Assembly (NCBI GenBank): GCA_001650895.1
Contig: LXYH01000034.1
Location: forward strand, 131,332-195,331
Direction: 5' to 3'
DNA length: 64,000 bases
Source: Rhodobacteraceae bacterium EhC02
GTDB taxonomy: Bacteria > Pseudomonadota > Alphaproteobacteria > Rhodobacterales > Rhodobacteraceae
The notes beneath the pieces are model-generated. The model saw only the letters and a program-made list of their open reading frames with translations, did no database searches and had not been told where the DNA came from. Below are positions 25,824-33,635 of this stretch, in pieces; the first letter of the stretch is position 1, and each line of letters begins with the position of its first letter. Position numbers and translations under genes: made by a program.

Positions 25824-27242
25824 TCATGCCGTCTTGCGCTTGCCCGGCTGGATTGTATCCGGATGGGGCGCAGACTGGGCGTGGGGAACGATATCAAACT
25901 CGATGAAGAAGGTTGTTCCCTTTCCAAGCGTGCTTTCATAATCGATCTGACCATCGTGGCGTTCGACGATCTTCTTGGAGATGTTCATGCCAAGCCCAGC
26001 GCCACCGACACGCCGCTGGTCGGACGAATCCACCTGGCTGAACCTGCCGAACACCCGCTCCTTGGCGTTGTCGGGGATACCGACACCCTTGTCCTTGACG
26101 TAGATTCGCACCCTGTCGTCATCGCGTTTGACATGAATGTCCACTGTTCCGCCCTTGTGGGAAAACTTGGATGCGTTCGAGATCAGGTTCGCCATCACCT
26201 GGGACAGCCTGTCGGCATCGCCGTTGATGAAAACCTCTTCGTCGGCCTGGGTCACGGCAAGCGTGACGCCCATCTGCTCGGCATAGCCTTCGCTCATCGC
26301 CACGGAATCCGCGACCAGTTCGCGCACGTTCAGCAGATCGAACCGGAACGCCATTTCGCCCACTTCGATCTTCTGCAGATCCAGAAGGTCGTTGATCAGG
26401 TCGGCAAGGCGTTTGCTGTTCTTGCCCGCAACCGCCAGAACCGGCTTCATCTGATCAGGCAGCGGACCAAGCACACCGCTGTTGACCAGGTCCAGCGTGC
26501 CCTTGATCGAGGTCAGGGGCGTGCGCAGCTCGTGGCTGACGGTGGACAGGAACTGCGATTTGATCTCAAGCGCTTCCTTGGTCTTCTGGTGCTCCAGCGT
26601 GATTTCCTCGATCTGCGCCAGGCCGCGACGATAGAGCCGCAGGAAGACGAAAGAGCAATCGACGATGAAGTACATCACGAAAGCGACCGTGAAGAATTGC
26701 AGCCAGACATCGGAATCCAGCGGCGGGTTCAGCCGGATGATGTCCCAAGTGCCGATGAAGATGAAGGTCAGACCGTAGATGATCAGACGCAGGAACAGCG
26801 CCGGCAACAGCTGATGATTGTTCACCGCCGCAAAGAGCGATGCGGCAAACAGGAAGAACAGGGGCGTGAAATGCCCGCCGGACGTCTGTTGCAGGGTGAT
26901 CATGATCACGAAGAGGCTGATGGAAAAGGCGCTGGCAACGGTATTCAGCATCACCCAGATCAGGAAGACGCGCGCGCGGGCGGGATTGTGATCGGTCCAT
27001 TCATTCACCCGGCGCGCAAGGATCAGATCAAGCACTTCGGTGAACAGAACGGCGGCATAGGCCGAAAAGGACACAACGGGATCAAAGTAGAAGGCTGCAA
27101 GAAGCGTCGCCGCAAGAAAGATCGCCTGGCGCTGCCAGATGAGGTTCTCGCTGACGTTGATGTAATCCTTCAGCTGCCGTTCCAGCCGCTCGATTGGATA
27201 CCAATCGTCCTTCTTGATAAGGAATTGCTCGACGATAGCCAT
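25824..27242 (-). CDS. Membrane sensor histidine kinase
   Basis: A 472-residue kinase. Residues 40-205 contain six hydrophobic helices with short loops (for example residues 37-60, 91-115, 125-140, 145-165, 183-202), so the signal is probably sensed within the membrane. The phospho-acceptor His237 is in S-T-V-S-H-E-L-R-T-P-L-T-S. The ATPase has N-L-I-S-N-A-S-K-F-S (N box), D-K-G-V-G-I-P-D (G1), F-G-R-F-S-Q-V-D-S-S-D (F) and G-G-A-G-L-G-M-N-I-S-K (G2). The adjacent CheY-like gene is the likely partner. Signal unknown. Confidence 0.93.
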   Translation of the reverse strand: MAIVEQFLIKKDDWYPIERLERQLKDYINVSENLIWQRQAIFLAATLLAAFYFDPVVSFSAYAAVLFTEVLDLILARRVNEWTDHNPARARVFLIWVMLNTVASAFSISLFVIMITLQQTSGGHFTPLFFLFAASLFAAVNNHQLLPALFLRLIIYGLTFIFIGTWDIIRLNPPLDSDVWLQFFTVAFVMYFIVDCSFVFLRLYRRGLAQIEEITLEHQKTKEALEIKSQFLSTVSHELRTPLTSIKGTLDLVNSGVLGPLPDQMKPVLAVAGKNSKRLADLINDLLDLQKIEVGEMAFRFDLLNVRELVADSVAMSEGYAEQMGVTLAVTQADEEVFINGDADRLSQVMANLISNASKFSHKGGTVDIHVKRDDDRVRIYVKDKGVGIPDNAKERVFGRFSQVDSSDQRRVGGAGLGMNISKKIVERHDGQIDYESTLGKGTTFFIEFDIVPHAQSAPHPDTIQPGKRKTA

Positions 27243-27697
27243 GATCTCGAGGATCTCCGTTTATCGGACCGATCCGGGTTCGGTCCTGCCTTCATTTGCC
27301 TGTCCGGTGTTGGCCTGGCCTTCCGGATCACGTTCCGGATCTTGCGCCCGACCTACACGGTTTCAATCTTGAAACGCTCTATTCACTGTTGCTCTGCCTT
27401 GCACCCGGATGGACCGTTTCTTTCGCGGTGGTCGGCTCAAACCCGGTGAATGAACTTCTGCTCAAACCGAAGATTGAAGGCGCAACAAACCTGAAAAATC
27501 CACTCAAACATGCAAACCTCACAGAACAAGGGATATTTCGGGAATATGACAACAAAAAGGCTGCCAAATGGTAAAGTTCGCGCAACCAACCCTAGATGGA
27601 CCACTGTGATTTGCAGAATGCGAAATAAACGTGGCAACACCCAAGGCAAGGATGCGCACTGCCTTGAATGTCTCCAGAAATAATCCGGAAGCTGACT
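27243..27697. other. 455-base intergenic region upstream of the histidine kinase
   Basis: Between the kinase start and the end of the AHL synthase gene. Its right half (about 27460-27660) is visibly more AT-rich than the coding DNA around it. I see no convincing gene: the few open frames have no family features or good ribosome sites. It probably contains the kinase promoter, but no promoter with good spacing stood out. Confidence 0.6.
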
Positions 27698-28462
27698 TCA
27701 GTTGACATATTTGGCGACGGTGAACAGCGCAGCCTGGCTTACCGTTTCATCGATCGAGAACTTGGGGCCGACGGGCACCGCACTGAGATCCAGCCGCCTG
27801 AGCCATCGCGACCAGACGGCGGGCACGATCCCGATCACATGCGTGGCGCCATAGCTGCGGGCGGATTGGCTCAATTGCCCCATCAGCGCCGCCTGTACCG
27901 CCAGGCGTCGATGCGCCGGCACATCATTGGACACGAACAGGCGCGAAGCCTCCCATATCTGCGGGTTCACAGGCGCCTCGAAGAACAGCACATCCGTGGG
28001 AATGCTTTCCAGCATGCCCTTTTGCGCATCGCGCAGCATGTAGGAATAGACGCCGCATTGCGCAGTCGTCGGGGTCAGCCGGATGCCTGCCAGGATCTCG
28101 CCAAACTCGTGCACCACGATCCAACGGCTCAGCGGGGTGTCGTATTGATCGAACTCCATGCCCTCGGCCTCGGGCAGGCTCCAGTGCAGCTGATCGATGA
28201 AGGTCTTCTTGCGCGCCTTCAACAGGCTGACGAAGAGATCACCGTAAAGATGCATGTTGGAAAAGGACAAGGTCGTCGTCTTGACGTGGCCCATCACGGC
28301 CGAAACGGCCTCGGGTATCTTGGGCTTAACGGCCGGAAGGTCCGGAAGAAGGTTGCGCAAACGCGACCCTGCTACTTCTGGCTGTTTACTGCCGGCAGGC
28401 ATGAGGTCGGGAAAAACGGACCGCGAAGGCACGCCCCCTGCGGATGCTCTGCTATGTTTCAT
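27698..28462 (-). CDS. Acyl-homoserine-lactone synthase (LuxI family) with N-terminal extension
   Basis: Makes AHL quorum signals from S-adenosylmethionine and acyl-ACP or acyl-CoA. All invariant LuxI residues are present at matching spacing: Arg84, Phe88, Trp94, Glu103, Asp105, Asp108 (G-M-E-F-D-Q-Y-D), Arg128 (I-R-L-T-P-T), Glu171 and Arg174 (W-E-A-S-R-L-F-V). The protein (254 aa) is longer than the usual 200-220 because of about 60 basic, Pro-containing residues before the domain; an internal ATG at residue 57 could be a shorter start. No luxR gene is near. The AT-rich 0.5 kb upstream is probably regulatory. Confidence 0.85.
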   Translation of the reverse strand: MKHSRASAGGVPSRSVFPDLMPAGSKQPEVAGSRLRNLLPDLPAVKPKIPEAVSAVMGHVKTTTLSFSNMHLYGDLFVSLLKARKKTFIDQLHWSLPEAEGMEFDQYDTPLSRWIVVHEFGEILAGIRLTPTTAQCGVYSYMLRDAQKGMLESIPTDVLFFEAPVNPQIWEASRLFVSNDVPAHRRLAVQAALMGQLSQSARSYGATHVIGIVPAVWSRWLRRLDLSAVPVGPKFSIDETVSQAALFTVAKYVN

Positions 28463-28921
28463 TGCCTGCTCTCAATTTTTTTTCCAGTAGATGAAAATTA
28501 CCCATCACCGTCCAGACCAAAGTGATTTTTGTCTCTCTTTTCTGCCTTATTTTTTCCATATTTGAAAAGATGCAACACTTTTGCGGTACTAATGATCGGC
28601 GAATATCCGCCTGATAAACACCCAAAAGTTGAAACGCTGTCCGGCTTTCATCTTGTATTTAATTGATTTTTTGATGCAACCGTCGCGCAGCCTGCCTGCG
28701 GACACGCCGCGCCTGCGCGTGACGGAAAGGCAATCGCGTCAAAAGATACGCAGCGCCACATTCCCGAACTGTTTACTTCGATGAAACGGTCGCTTTTCCG
28801 GTGGCGCGTGGCCCAGAGCCTTCGATCCGAGGGGGTTTTCACAGGCGCGCTATTTGCTTGAAACCGATGCGCGGGGCGTGTTCCTGCAGGGCAGCAATAC
28901 AAGATGGGGTATTGCGAAACG
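28463..28921. other. AT-rich intergenic region upstream of the AHL synthase
   Basis: About 460 bases between the AHL synthase start and the bioY terminator. The part next to the synthase (about 28465-28680) is strikingly AT-rich for this genome, with T-runs (28479-28486, 28549-28556). The rest returns to normal composition. I see no convincing gene and no clear lux-box palindrome. A regulatory region, a small RNA or a relic of lost DNA are all possible. Confidence 0.6.
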
Positions 28922-28948
28922 AAAAAAGCGCAACACATGGTTGCGCTT
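28922..28948 (-). terminator. Terminator after bioY
   Basis: On the minus strand AAGCGCAAC, a five-base loop, GTTGCGCTT and a run of T (A-run 28922-28927). It lies 26 bases after the bioY stop. Confidence 0.85.
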
Positions 28949-28973
28949 CATTCATTCACATGATGTGGCGTCA

Positions 28974-29573
28974 TCAGTCGCGGGCGCGACCGACCAGCTT
29001 CCACAGGGCCGGCAGCAGTGCCGCGGCCAGCGCCAGTTTCAGCGCGTCACCGATCAGGAAGGGCGTCAGGCCCCACTGCAGCAGCGGCTTGTCCCAGCCA
29101 TAGAGCATGCCCAGCCAGATCAGGCCCGGTACATAGATCAGGACGTTGCCCGCCAGCATCGCCAGCGCCATCTTGCCGGCCGAACGGTCCCAGCCCGCCT
29201 GTGCAAACCAGCCCAGTGCCACGGTGGCCATCACATAGCCCAGCAGGTAGCCACCGGTGCCGCCCATCATGTAGGTCAGCCCGTAGGCCTCGGCAGAGGA
29301 TCCGGCGAAGACATCGAAACCCAATGCGCCCACGATCATGTAGCCCAGGATCGTCACGAGGCCCAGGCGCGCGCCATAGGCTGCGCCGATCGTCAGGACC
29401 GCAAAGGTCCCCATGGTGATCGGGACCGGCCACATCGGCACCTTGATCTTGGCGGCAACCGCCAGAACCGCGATCCCCAGCACCACCAGCGCAGCCTGCT
29501 TGATCAGCTGCCGGGTGCCTTCGCGCGGCGCAATCGCCTCGGTCAGAACCTTGTTTGTCAGTGCAAGCGCCAT
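28974..29573 (-). CDS. bioY: Biotin transporter BioY
   Basis: Substrate-binding membrane component of biotin ECF transporters (199 aa), able to work alone in some alphaproteobacteria. Six hydrophobic helices are visible, with family motifs K-V-P-M-W-P-V-P-I-T-M-G-T-F near residue 45, G-A-A-Y-G-A-R-L-G, and M-M-G-G-T-G-G-Y-L-L-G-Y near 107. The start at 29573 (MALALTNKVL) has an AGGAGGC ribosome site. No bioMN genes lie beside it, so an energising module, if used, is elsewhere. I found no BioR operator upstream. Confidence 0.94.
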   Translation of the reverse strand: MALALTNKVLTEAIAPREGTRQLIKQAALVVLGIAVLAVAAKIKVPMWPVPITMGTFAVLTIGAAYGARLGLVTILGYMIVGALGFDVFAGSSAEAYGLTYMMGGTGGYLLGYVMATVALGWFAQAGWDRSAGKMALAMLAGNVLIYVPGLIWLGMLYGWDKPLLQWGLTPFLIGDALKLALAAALLPALWKLVGRARD

Positions 29574-29646
29574 ACGCCAGCCTCCTATCCTGAGTTTTCT
29601 CACGCCGTTTCTGCCTCAGCCCCCGGCTCATCGCAAGGGGCAAGGC

Positions 29647-30078
29647 TCATTCCTTGGGGGATATTCCTGCATCGGATGTATAGACCGATTGCATCACATA
29701 ATCCTTTCGCGGCCCGGTGACGCGCCACTCTGCCTGCCAGACGGGCCAGCGACTGAAATCGTAGCGCACCTTGTAGGTATCGGGATCACACCAATGGTCG
29801 GCCTCGACGGTGTCTGCGGCGGGCACGAAACGATGAAAGGCGCGGCCGTCGGCAAAAAAGACCGCGATCCCCGCCCCGTCCTCGCGCCAGACATATCTGC
29901 GCTCGGCCGCGAAGCCGCCCTGCCCCGCCAGTTCAAGCCGACCCGTTTCATGCAGCACAAGCCCATCGGACTGCGGGCTGAATACCGCGGTCCCGCGAAA
30001 GGTCGCGTCTCGCCCCAGGGCATCCTTGATCTCTCGGTCAAGCCGCCAGCGCCCTTCGAAATCCTTCAGCCCGATCAT
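29647..30078 (-). CDS. DUF6314 family protein
   Basis: A 143-residue lipocalin-like protein of the DUF6314 family. Start L-K-D-F-E-G-R-W-R-L-D-R-E-I, then F-R-G-T-A-V-F near residue 28, Y-V-W-R-E-D-G near 62 and C-D-P-D-T-Y-K-V-R-Y-D-F near 95, ending W-R-V-T-G-P-R-K-D-Y. No signal peptide, so cytosolic. The ATG at 30078 follows a GGGGAAG ribosome site; a TTG at 30093 is an unlikely alternative. Function unknown. It is divergent from purB. Confidence 0.85.
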   Translation of the reverse strand: MIGLKDFEGRWRLDREIKDALGRDATFRGTAVFSPQSDGLVLHETGRLELAGQGGFAAERRYVWREDGAGIAVFFADGRAFHRFVPAADTVEADHWCDPDTYKVRYDFSRWPVWQAEWRVTGPRKDYVMQSVYTSDAGISPKE

Positions 30079-30157
30079 CTGCTTCCCCGCCAACCCTTGC
30101 CGCCAAGTCTAGCCCCCGTTAAAGACAGCGCCAACCGCTGCCAACCAAGGAAATCCC

Positions 30158-31465
30158 ATGATCCCCCGCTATTCCCGCCCCGAGATGGTCGCGATCTGGT
30201 CGCCCGAGACGAAATTCCGCATCTGGTTCGAGATCGAAGCCCATGCCTGCGACGCCATGGCCGAACTGGGCGTGATCCCGCGTGAGAACGCCGAAGCCGT
30301 CTGGAAAGCCAAGGATGTGGAATTCGACGTCGCACGCATCGACGAGATCGAAGCTGTAACCAAGCATGACGTCATCGCCTTCCTGACGCATCTGGCCGAA
30401 CATGTCGGATCGGACGCTGCGCGCTTCGTCCACCAGGGCATGACATCGTCCGATGTTCTGGATACCTGCCTGAATGTACAACTGACACGTGCCGCCGATC
30501 TTCTGATCGCGGACATGGAGGCGCTGCTGGCCGCGCTCAAGCGCCGCGCCTTCGAGCACAAGGACACGGTGCGGATCGGCCGCAGCCACGGCATTCATGC
30601 CGAACCCACCACCATGGGCCTGACCTTCGCGCGCTTCTACGCCGAGATGGACCGCAACCTGCGCCGCCTGCGCACCGCGCGCGAGGAAATCGCGACAGGT
30701 GCGATCAGTGGCGCGGTCGGCACTTTCGCGAATATCGACCCCGCGGTCGAGGAACATGTCTGCAAGATGATGGGCCTGATGCCCGAGCCGATCAGCACGC
30801 AGGTGATTCCCCGTGACCGACATGCCGCGTTTTTCGCGACGCTTGGCGTGATCGCATCAAGCATCGAGAACATCGCCATCGAAATCCGGCACATGCAGCG
30901 CACAGAAGTGCTGGAAGCCGAGGAATTTTTCAGCAAAGGCCAAAAAGGCTCCAGCGCCATGCCGCACAAGCGCAACCCCGTGCTCAGCGAAAACCTGACC
31001 GGCCTTGCGCGCCTTGTACGGATGTCCGTGGTGCCCGCGATGGAGAACGTGGCCCTCTGGCACGAACGTGACATCTCGCATTCCTCGGTCGAACGGATGA
31101 TCGGGCCGGACACCACCGTGACGCTGGATTTTGCCTTGGCGCGCCTGACAGGGCTGGTCGACAAGCTGGTGATCTACCCTGACAACATGCTGGCCAACAT
31201 GAACAAATTCCGCGGGCTGGTGATGTCGCAGCGGGTTCTTCTGGCCTTGACGCAAGCAGGCGTCAGCCGCGAGGACGCCTATACCCTGGTCCAGCGCAAC
31301 GCGATGAAGGTCTGGGAGAAGGGTGCCGATTTCAAGACCGAGCTGCTGGCTGATACGGATGTGACCGCCGCCCTCACCCCCGCCGAGATCGAGGAGAAAT
31401 TCGACCTTGGCTATCACACCAAGCATGTGGACACGATCTTCGCCCGTGTGTTCGGAACAAAGTGA
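30158..31465 (+). CDS. purB: Adenylosuccinate lyase
   Basis: Cleaves SAICAR to AICAR and adenylosuccinate to AMP in purine synthesis (435 aa, fumarase/aspartase superfamily). Signatures are M-I-P-R-Y-S-R-P-E-M at the start, F-V-H-Q-G-M-T-S-S-D-V-L-D-T near residue 88, R-S-H-G-I-H-A-E-P-T-T near 145, and the flexible loop G-S-S-A-M-P-H-K-R-N-P near 265 carrying the catalytic Ser. An AAGGAAAT ribosome site precedes it. A small secreted peptide gene follows at 31535 with its own possible promoter. Confidence 0.97.
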   Translation: MIPRYSRPEMVAIWSPETKFRIWFEIEAHACDAMAELGVIPRENAEAVWKAKDVEFDVARIDEIEAVTKHDVIAFLTHLAEHVGSDAARFVHQGMTSSDVLDTCLNVQLTRAADLLIADMEALLAALKRRAFEHKDTVRIGRSHGIHAEPTTMGLTFARFYAEMDRNLRRLRTAREEIATGAISGAVGTFANIDPAVEEHVCKMMGLMPEPISTQVIPRDRHAAFFATLGVIASSIENIAIEIRHMQRTEVLEAEEFFSKGQKGSSAMPHKRNPVLSENLTGLARLVRMSVVPAMENVALWHERDISHSSVERMIGPDTTVTLDFALARLTGLVDKLVIYPDNMLANMNKFRGLVMSQRVLLALTQAGVSREDAYTLVQRNAMKVWEKGADFKTELLADTDVTAALTPAEIEEKFDLGYHTKHVDTIFARVFGTK

Positions 31466-31479
31466 CGCAATCGGGTGTT

Positions 31480-31507
31480 TTGACGAAATGAATTTGCGTG
31501 CTACCCT
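31480..31507 (+). promoter_or_regulatory. Possible promoter of the small secreted peptide gene
   Basis: TTGACG (31480-31485), 16-base spacer, TACCCT (31502-31507), 28 bases before the ATG at 31535. The -35 is good and the -10 weak, so this is tentative. Confidence 0.35.
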
Positions 31508-31534
31508 TGGGATCCAACCACAAGGGAGTACGCA

Positions 31535-31690
31535 ATGAAGTTGAAGACCGCATTTGCCGCCCTCGCTCTGACCCTCGCTCCGATGATGGTCAGTGCAGAA
31601 TGTTCCTCCAGCCACCAGGCGATGTCTTGCGCCGACGGGATGGTCTGGGACAGCGCGACCCGCAGCTGCACCAAGCAGCTGAGCGGCTGA
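31535..31690 (+). CDS. Small secreted Cys-containing peptide
   Basis: A 51-residue open frame with an AAGGGAG ribosome site. Residues 1-21 are a signal peptide (M-K-L-K-T-A-F-A-A-L, then A-P-M-M-V-S-A). The mature part of about 30 residues holds three Cys in E-C-S-S-S-H-Q-A-M-S-C-A-D-G-M-V-W-D and S-C-T-K. The C-A-D-G-M-V-W-D-x-x-T-x-x-C core resembles small proteins I have seen after purB in Rhodobacteraceae and recalls chitin-binding-like motifs. Function unknown. Probably periplasmic. Confidence 0.75.
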   Translation: MKLKTAFAALALTLAPMMVSAECSSSHQAMSCADGMVWDSATRSCTKQLSG

Positions 31691-31895
31691 CAAACCTTCC
31701 CGCGCCCTTCCGGCATCCGGCCAGGGCGCGGCATTTCCCGGCGCGCGTGTCGCATATCCGGGCTTTTCCCCAAAACATCGCATGAGCCGGGCCGCGCGCC
31801 GCGCGCTTGATTAAACTTGGCGACAACTAGCCGGCCGTGTTCAATATTTGTTCATGGCTCTCGCCTTATCTGAACGCAGTTTCGATGAGGTCGCG

Positions 31896-32960
31896 ATGCT
31901 GAAACTCAGCCCAGTCTCTTCCCGCCCCGGCGCACCGGGGATCCTCACGCTGTCCCAGCGTGAAAAGGCCGCGATCGTCGTCCGCTTCCTGTTATCGGAA
32001 GGGGCGGAACTGACGCTTGCCGACCTGCCAGAGGATCTTCAGGCGGCCCTGACCGTGCAATTCGGCCAGATGCGGCATGTGGATCGCGCAACCCTCGCGG
32101 CCGTCGTGGCCGAATTCGCGGAAGAACTGGAACAGATCGCGCTGCTGTTTCCCCGCGATGTGGCCGGTGCCCTGACCGCGCTGGACGGGCGCATCAGCCC
32201 GCAGACCGCTGCAAGGTTGCGCCGCGAAGCGGGTGTGCGCCAGACAGGCGATCCATGGGACCGGCTGCGCATGCTGCCTGCGGACAAGTTGCTGCCCTTC
32301 CTGTCCAGCGAATCTGTCGAAGTGGCCGCGGTCATGCTGTCCAAGCTGGACGTGGCCAAATCAGCCGATCTTCTCAGCCGTCTGCCGGGGACAGAGGCGC
32401 GGCGCATCGCCTATGCGATGTCTCTGACCGGCGCGGTGACGCCGGATGCCGTCTACCGGATCGGCTTGTCGCTGGCGATGCAGCTTGACGCGGTGCCGGA
32501 CCGTGCCTTTTCCGAGGACCCGGAACAGCGTGTGGGCGAAATTCTCAACATGTCCAGTCCCGCCACCCGCGACGATGTGCTGACCGGGCTGGAAGAAACC
32601 GACGCGCAGTTTGCGGAAAGCGTTCGTCGCGCCATCTTCACCTTTGCCGACATTCCGGCGCGCATCGACCCGCGCGATGCGCCCAAGATCACCCGCGGCC
32701 TTGACCAGCCGACGCTGGTGCGTGCCTTGGCGCATGCCCGCGCATTGGGCGGCAACGCAGAGGAAGCGGCGGACTTCATCCTGGGCAATATTTCGCAGCG
32801 CATGGCCGATGGCTTGCGCGAAGAGGTAACGCAGACCGGCAAGGTCAAGGTCAAGGCAGGCGAGGATGCAATGTCCGCGGTCATCGCAACGATCCGGGAA
32901 CTTGTCGCCTCGGGCGAGATGGCAATGCGCCAGCGCGGATCCGACGAGGAGGATGAATGA
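31896..32960 (+). CDS. fliG: Flagellar motor switch protein FliG
   Basis: FliG-like protein (354 aa), the switch-complex subunit contacting the MS ring, FliM and the stators. The N-terminal domain begins L-S-Q-R-E-K-A-A-I-V-V-R-F-L-L. The middle domain shows L-P-F-L-S-S-E-S-V-E-V-A-A-V-M-L-S-K-L, the family's Q-T-x-A-x-V-L region. The C-domain has A-I-F-T-F-A-D-I-P-A-R-I-D and I-T-R-G-L-D-Q. The start at 31896 has GAGG upstream; starts at 31848 or 31854 lack one. No other flagellar gene is in the window, so it is detached from the main cluster. Confidence 0.85.
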   Translation: MLKLSPVSSRPGAPGILTLSQREKAAIVVRFLLSEGAELTLADLPEDLQAALTVQFGQMRHVDRATLAAVVAEFAEELEQIALLFPRDVAGALTALDGRISPQTAARLRREAGVRQTGDPWDRLRMLPADKLLPFLSSESVEVAAVMLSKLDVAKSADLLSRLPGTEARRIAYAMSLTGAVTPDAVYRIGLSLAMQLDAVPDRAFSEDPEQRVGEILNMSSPATRDDVLTGLEETDAQFAESVRRAIFTFADIPARIDPRDAPKITRGLDQPTLVRALAHARALGGNAEEAADFILGNISQRMADGLREEVTQTGKVKVKAGEDAMSAVIATIRELVASGEMAMRQRGSDEEDE

Positions 32961-33025
32961 GCATGCCTGTCGGCAGGCAACAGTCCGATATGGACAGCAC
33001 CCGAATGTCGTCCTAACCTGACATC

Positions 33026-33364
33026 ATGAGCGATATTTCAGGACGCCGATGGCATGACATGGGTGGGGACGCGGCCGGGCCGGTCCCCATGGAGGGGCAT
33101 GATTTCGCCCTGTGGGAAAAACGCGTGGATGCTTTGATGGTGTTATGCTCGTCAAAGGGCCATTTCACCGTCGACGGCCTGCGCCGCGCGCTGGAGGACA
33201 TGGGCGAAGACGCTTTCGAAAAACACAGCTACTATGAACGCTGGATCGCGGCGGTGAACCAGAACCTTGTCGAGGGCGGTGTTTACACGCTGGAAGAACT
33301 TGCCACCCGCATGGATGAGATCGCGGCGCGCGGCGCAACCTACGGGGAAGCCGCCCGTGGTTAA
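33026..33364 (+). CDS. Nitrile hydratase beta N-domain-like subunit (ScnB-like)
   Basis: A 112-residue protein matching the N-terminal half of nitrile hydratase beta subunits. It shows H-D-M-G-G-D-A-A-G-P-V near residue 10, W-E-K-R-V-D-A-L near 30, L-R-R-A-L-E-D-M-G, S-Y-Y-E-R-W-I-A-A-V near 68 and G-V-Y-T-L-E-E-L. The C-terminal barrel half is encoded by the next gene, which starts 8 bases before this one ends. This three-gene split is that of thiocyanate hydrolase (ScnB, ScnA, ScnC) and toyocamycin nitrile hydratase. Substrate cannot be told from sequence by eye. Confidence 0.8.
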   Translation: MSDISGRRWHDMGGDAAGPVPMEGHDFALWEKRVDALMVLCSSKGHFTVDGLRRALEDMGEDAFEKHSYYERWIAAVNQNLVEGGVYTLEELATRMDEIAARGATYGEAARG

Positions 33365-33635
33365 GCGCGTTCGCGTCCGCAGCCTGATGCCACCCGGCCA
33401 TGTACGCGCACCCGCCTATCTGCGGGGCAAGACCGGTGTGATCGAACGCAGCCTTGGCGCATTCGGCAATCCCGAACAACTGGCCTATGGCCTGCCCGCC
33501 GAGAAGAAACCCCTCTTCCGCGTGCGGTTCACCATGGCCGAACTCTGGGGTGATCAGGCGGAACGGCCCGCGGACACGCTGGATGCGGAAATCTATGGCC
33601 ACTGGCTGGAAGAGGTGCCTGATCATGCCCCATGA
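33357..33635 (+). CDS. Nitrile hydratase beta C-domain-like subunit (ScnA-like)
   Basis: A 92-residue protein with a GTG start (33357) overlapping the previous stop by 8 bases. It matches the SH3-like C-terminal barrel of nitrile hydratase beta: V-R-V-R-S-L-M-P-P-G-H-V-R-A-P-A-Y-L-R-G, K-T-G-V-I-E-R near residue 28, A-Y-G-L-P, L-F-R-V-R-F and A-E-L-W-G near 65. The Arg-rich segment before Y-L-R-G-K corresponds to the Arg that contacts the oxidised Cys claw. It overlaps the alpha-type gene by 11 bases, so all three are tightly coupled. Confidence 0.78.
   Translation: MVKRVRVRSLMPPGHVRAPAYLRGKTGVIERSLGAFGNPEQLAYGLPAEKKPLFRVRFTMAELWGDQAERPADTLDAEIYGHWLEEVPDHAP

Noticed and set aside
27296-27574. 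92-codon plus-strand frame upstream of the histidine kinase
   Set aside because: Composition shift within the frame, no good ribosome site and no recognisable protein pattern.
28648-28938. 96-codon minus-strand frame between bioY and the AHL synthase gene
   Set aside because: No ribosome site, no family features, and it runs through the bioY terminator.
29574-29646. BioR-type operator upstream of bioY
   Set aside because: No TTATCKATAA-like sequence is present in the gap.
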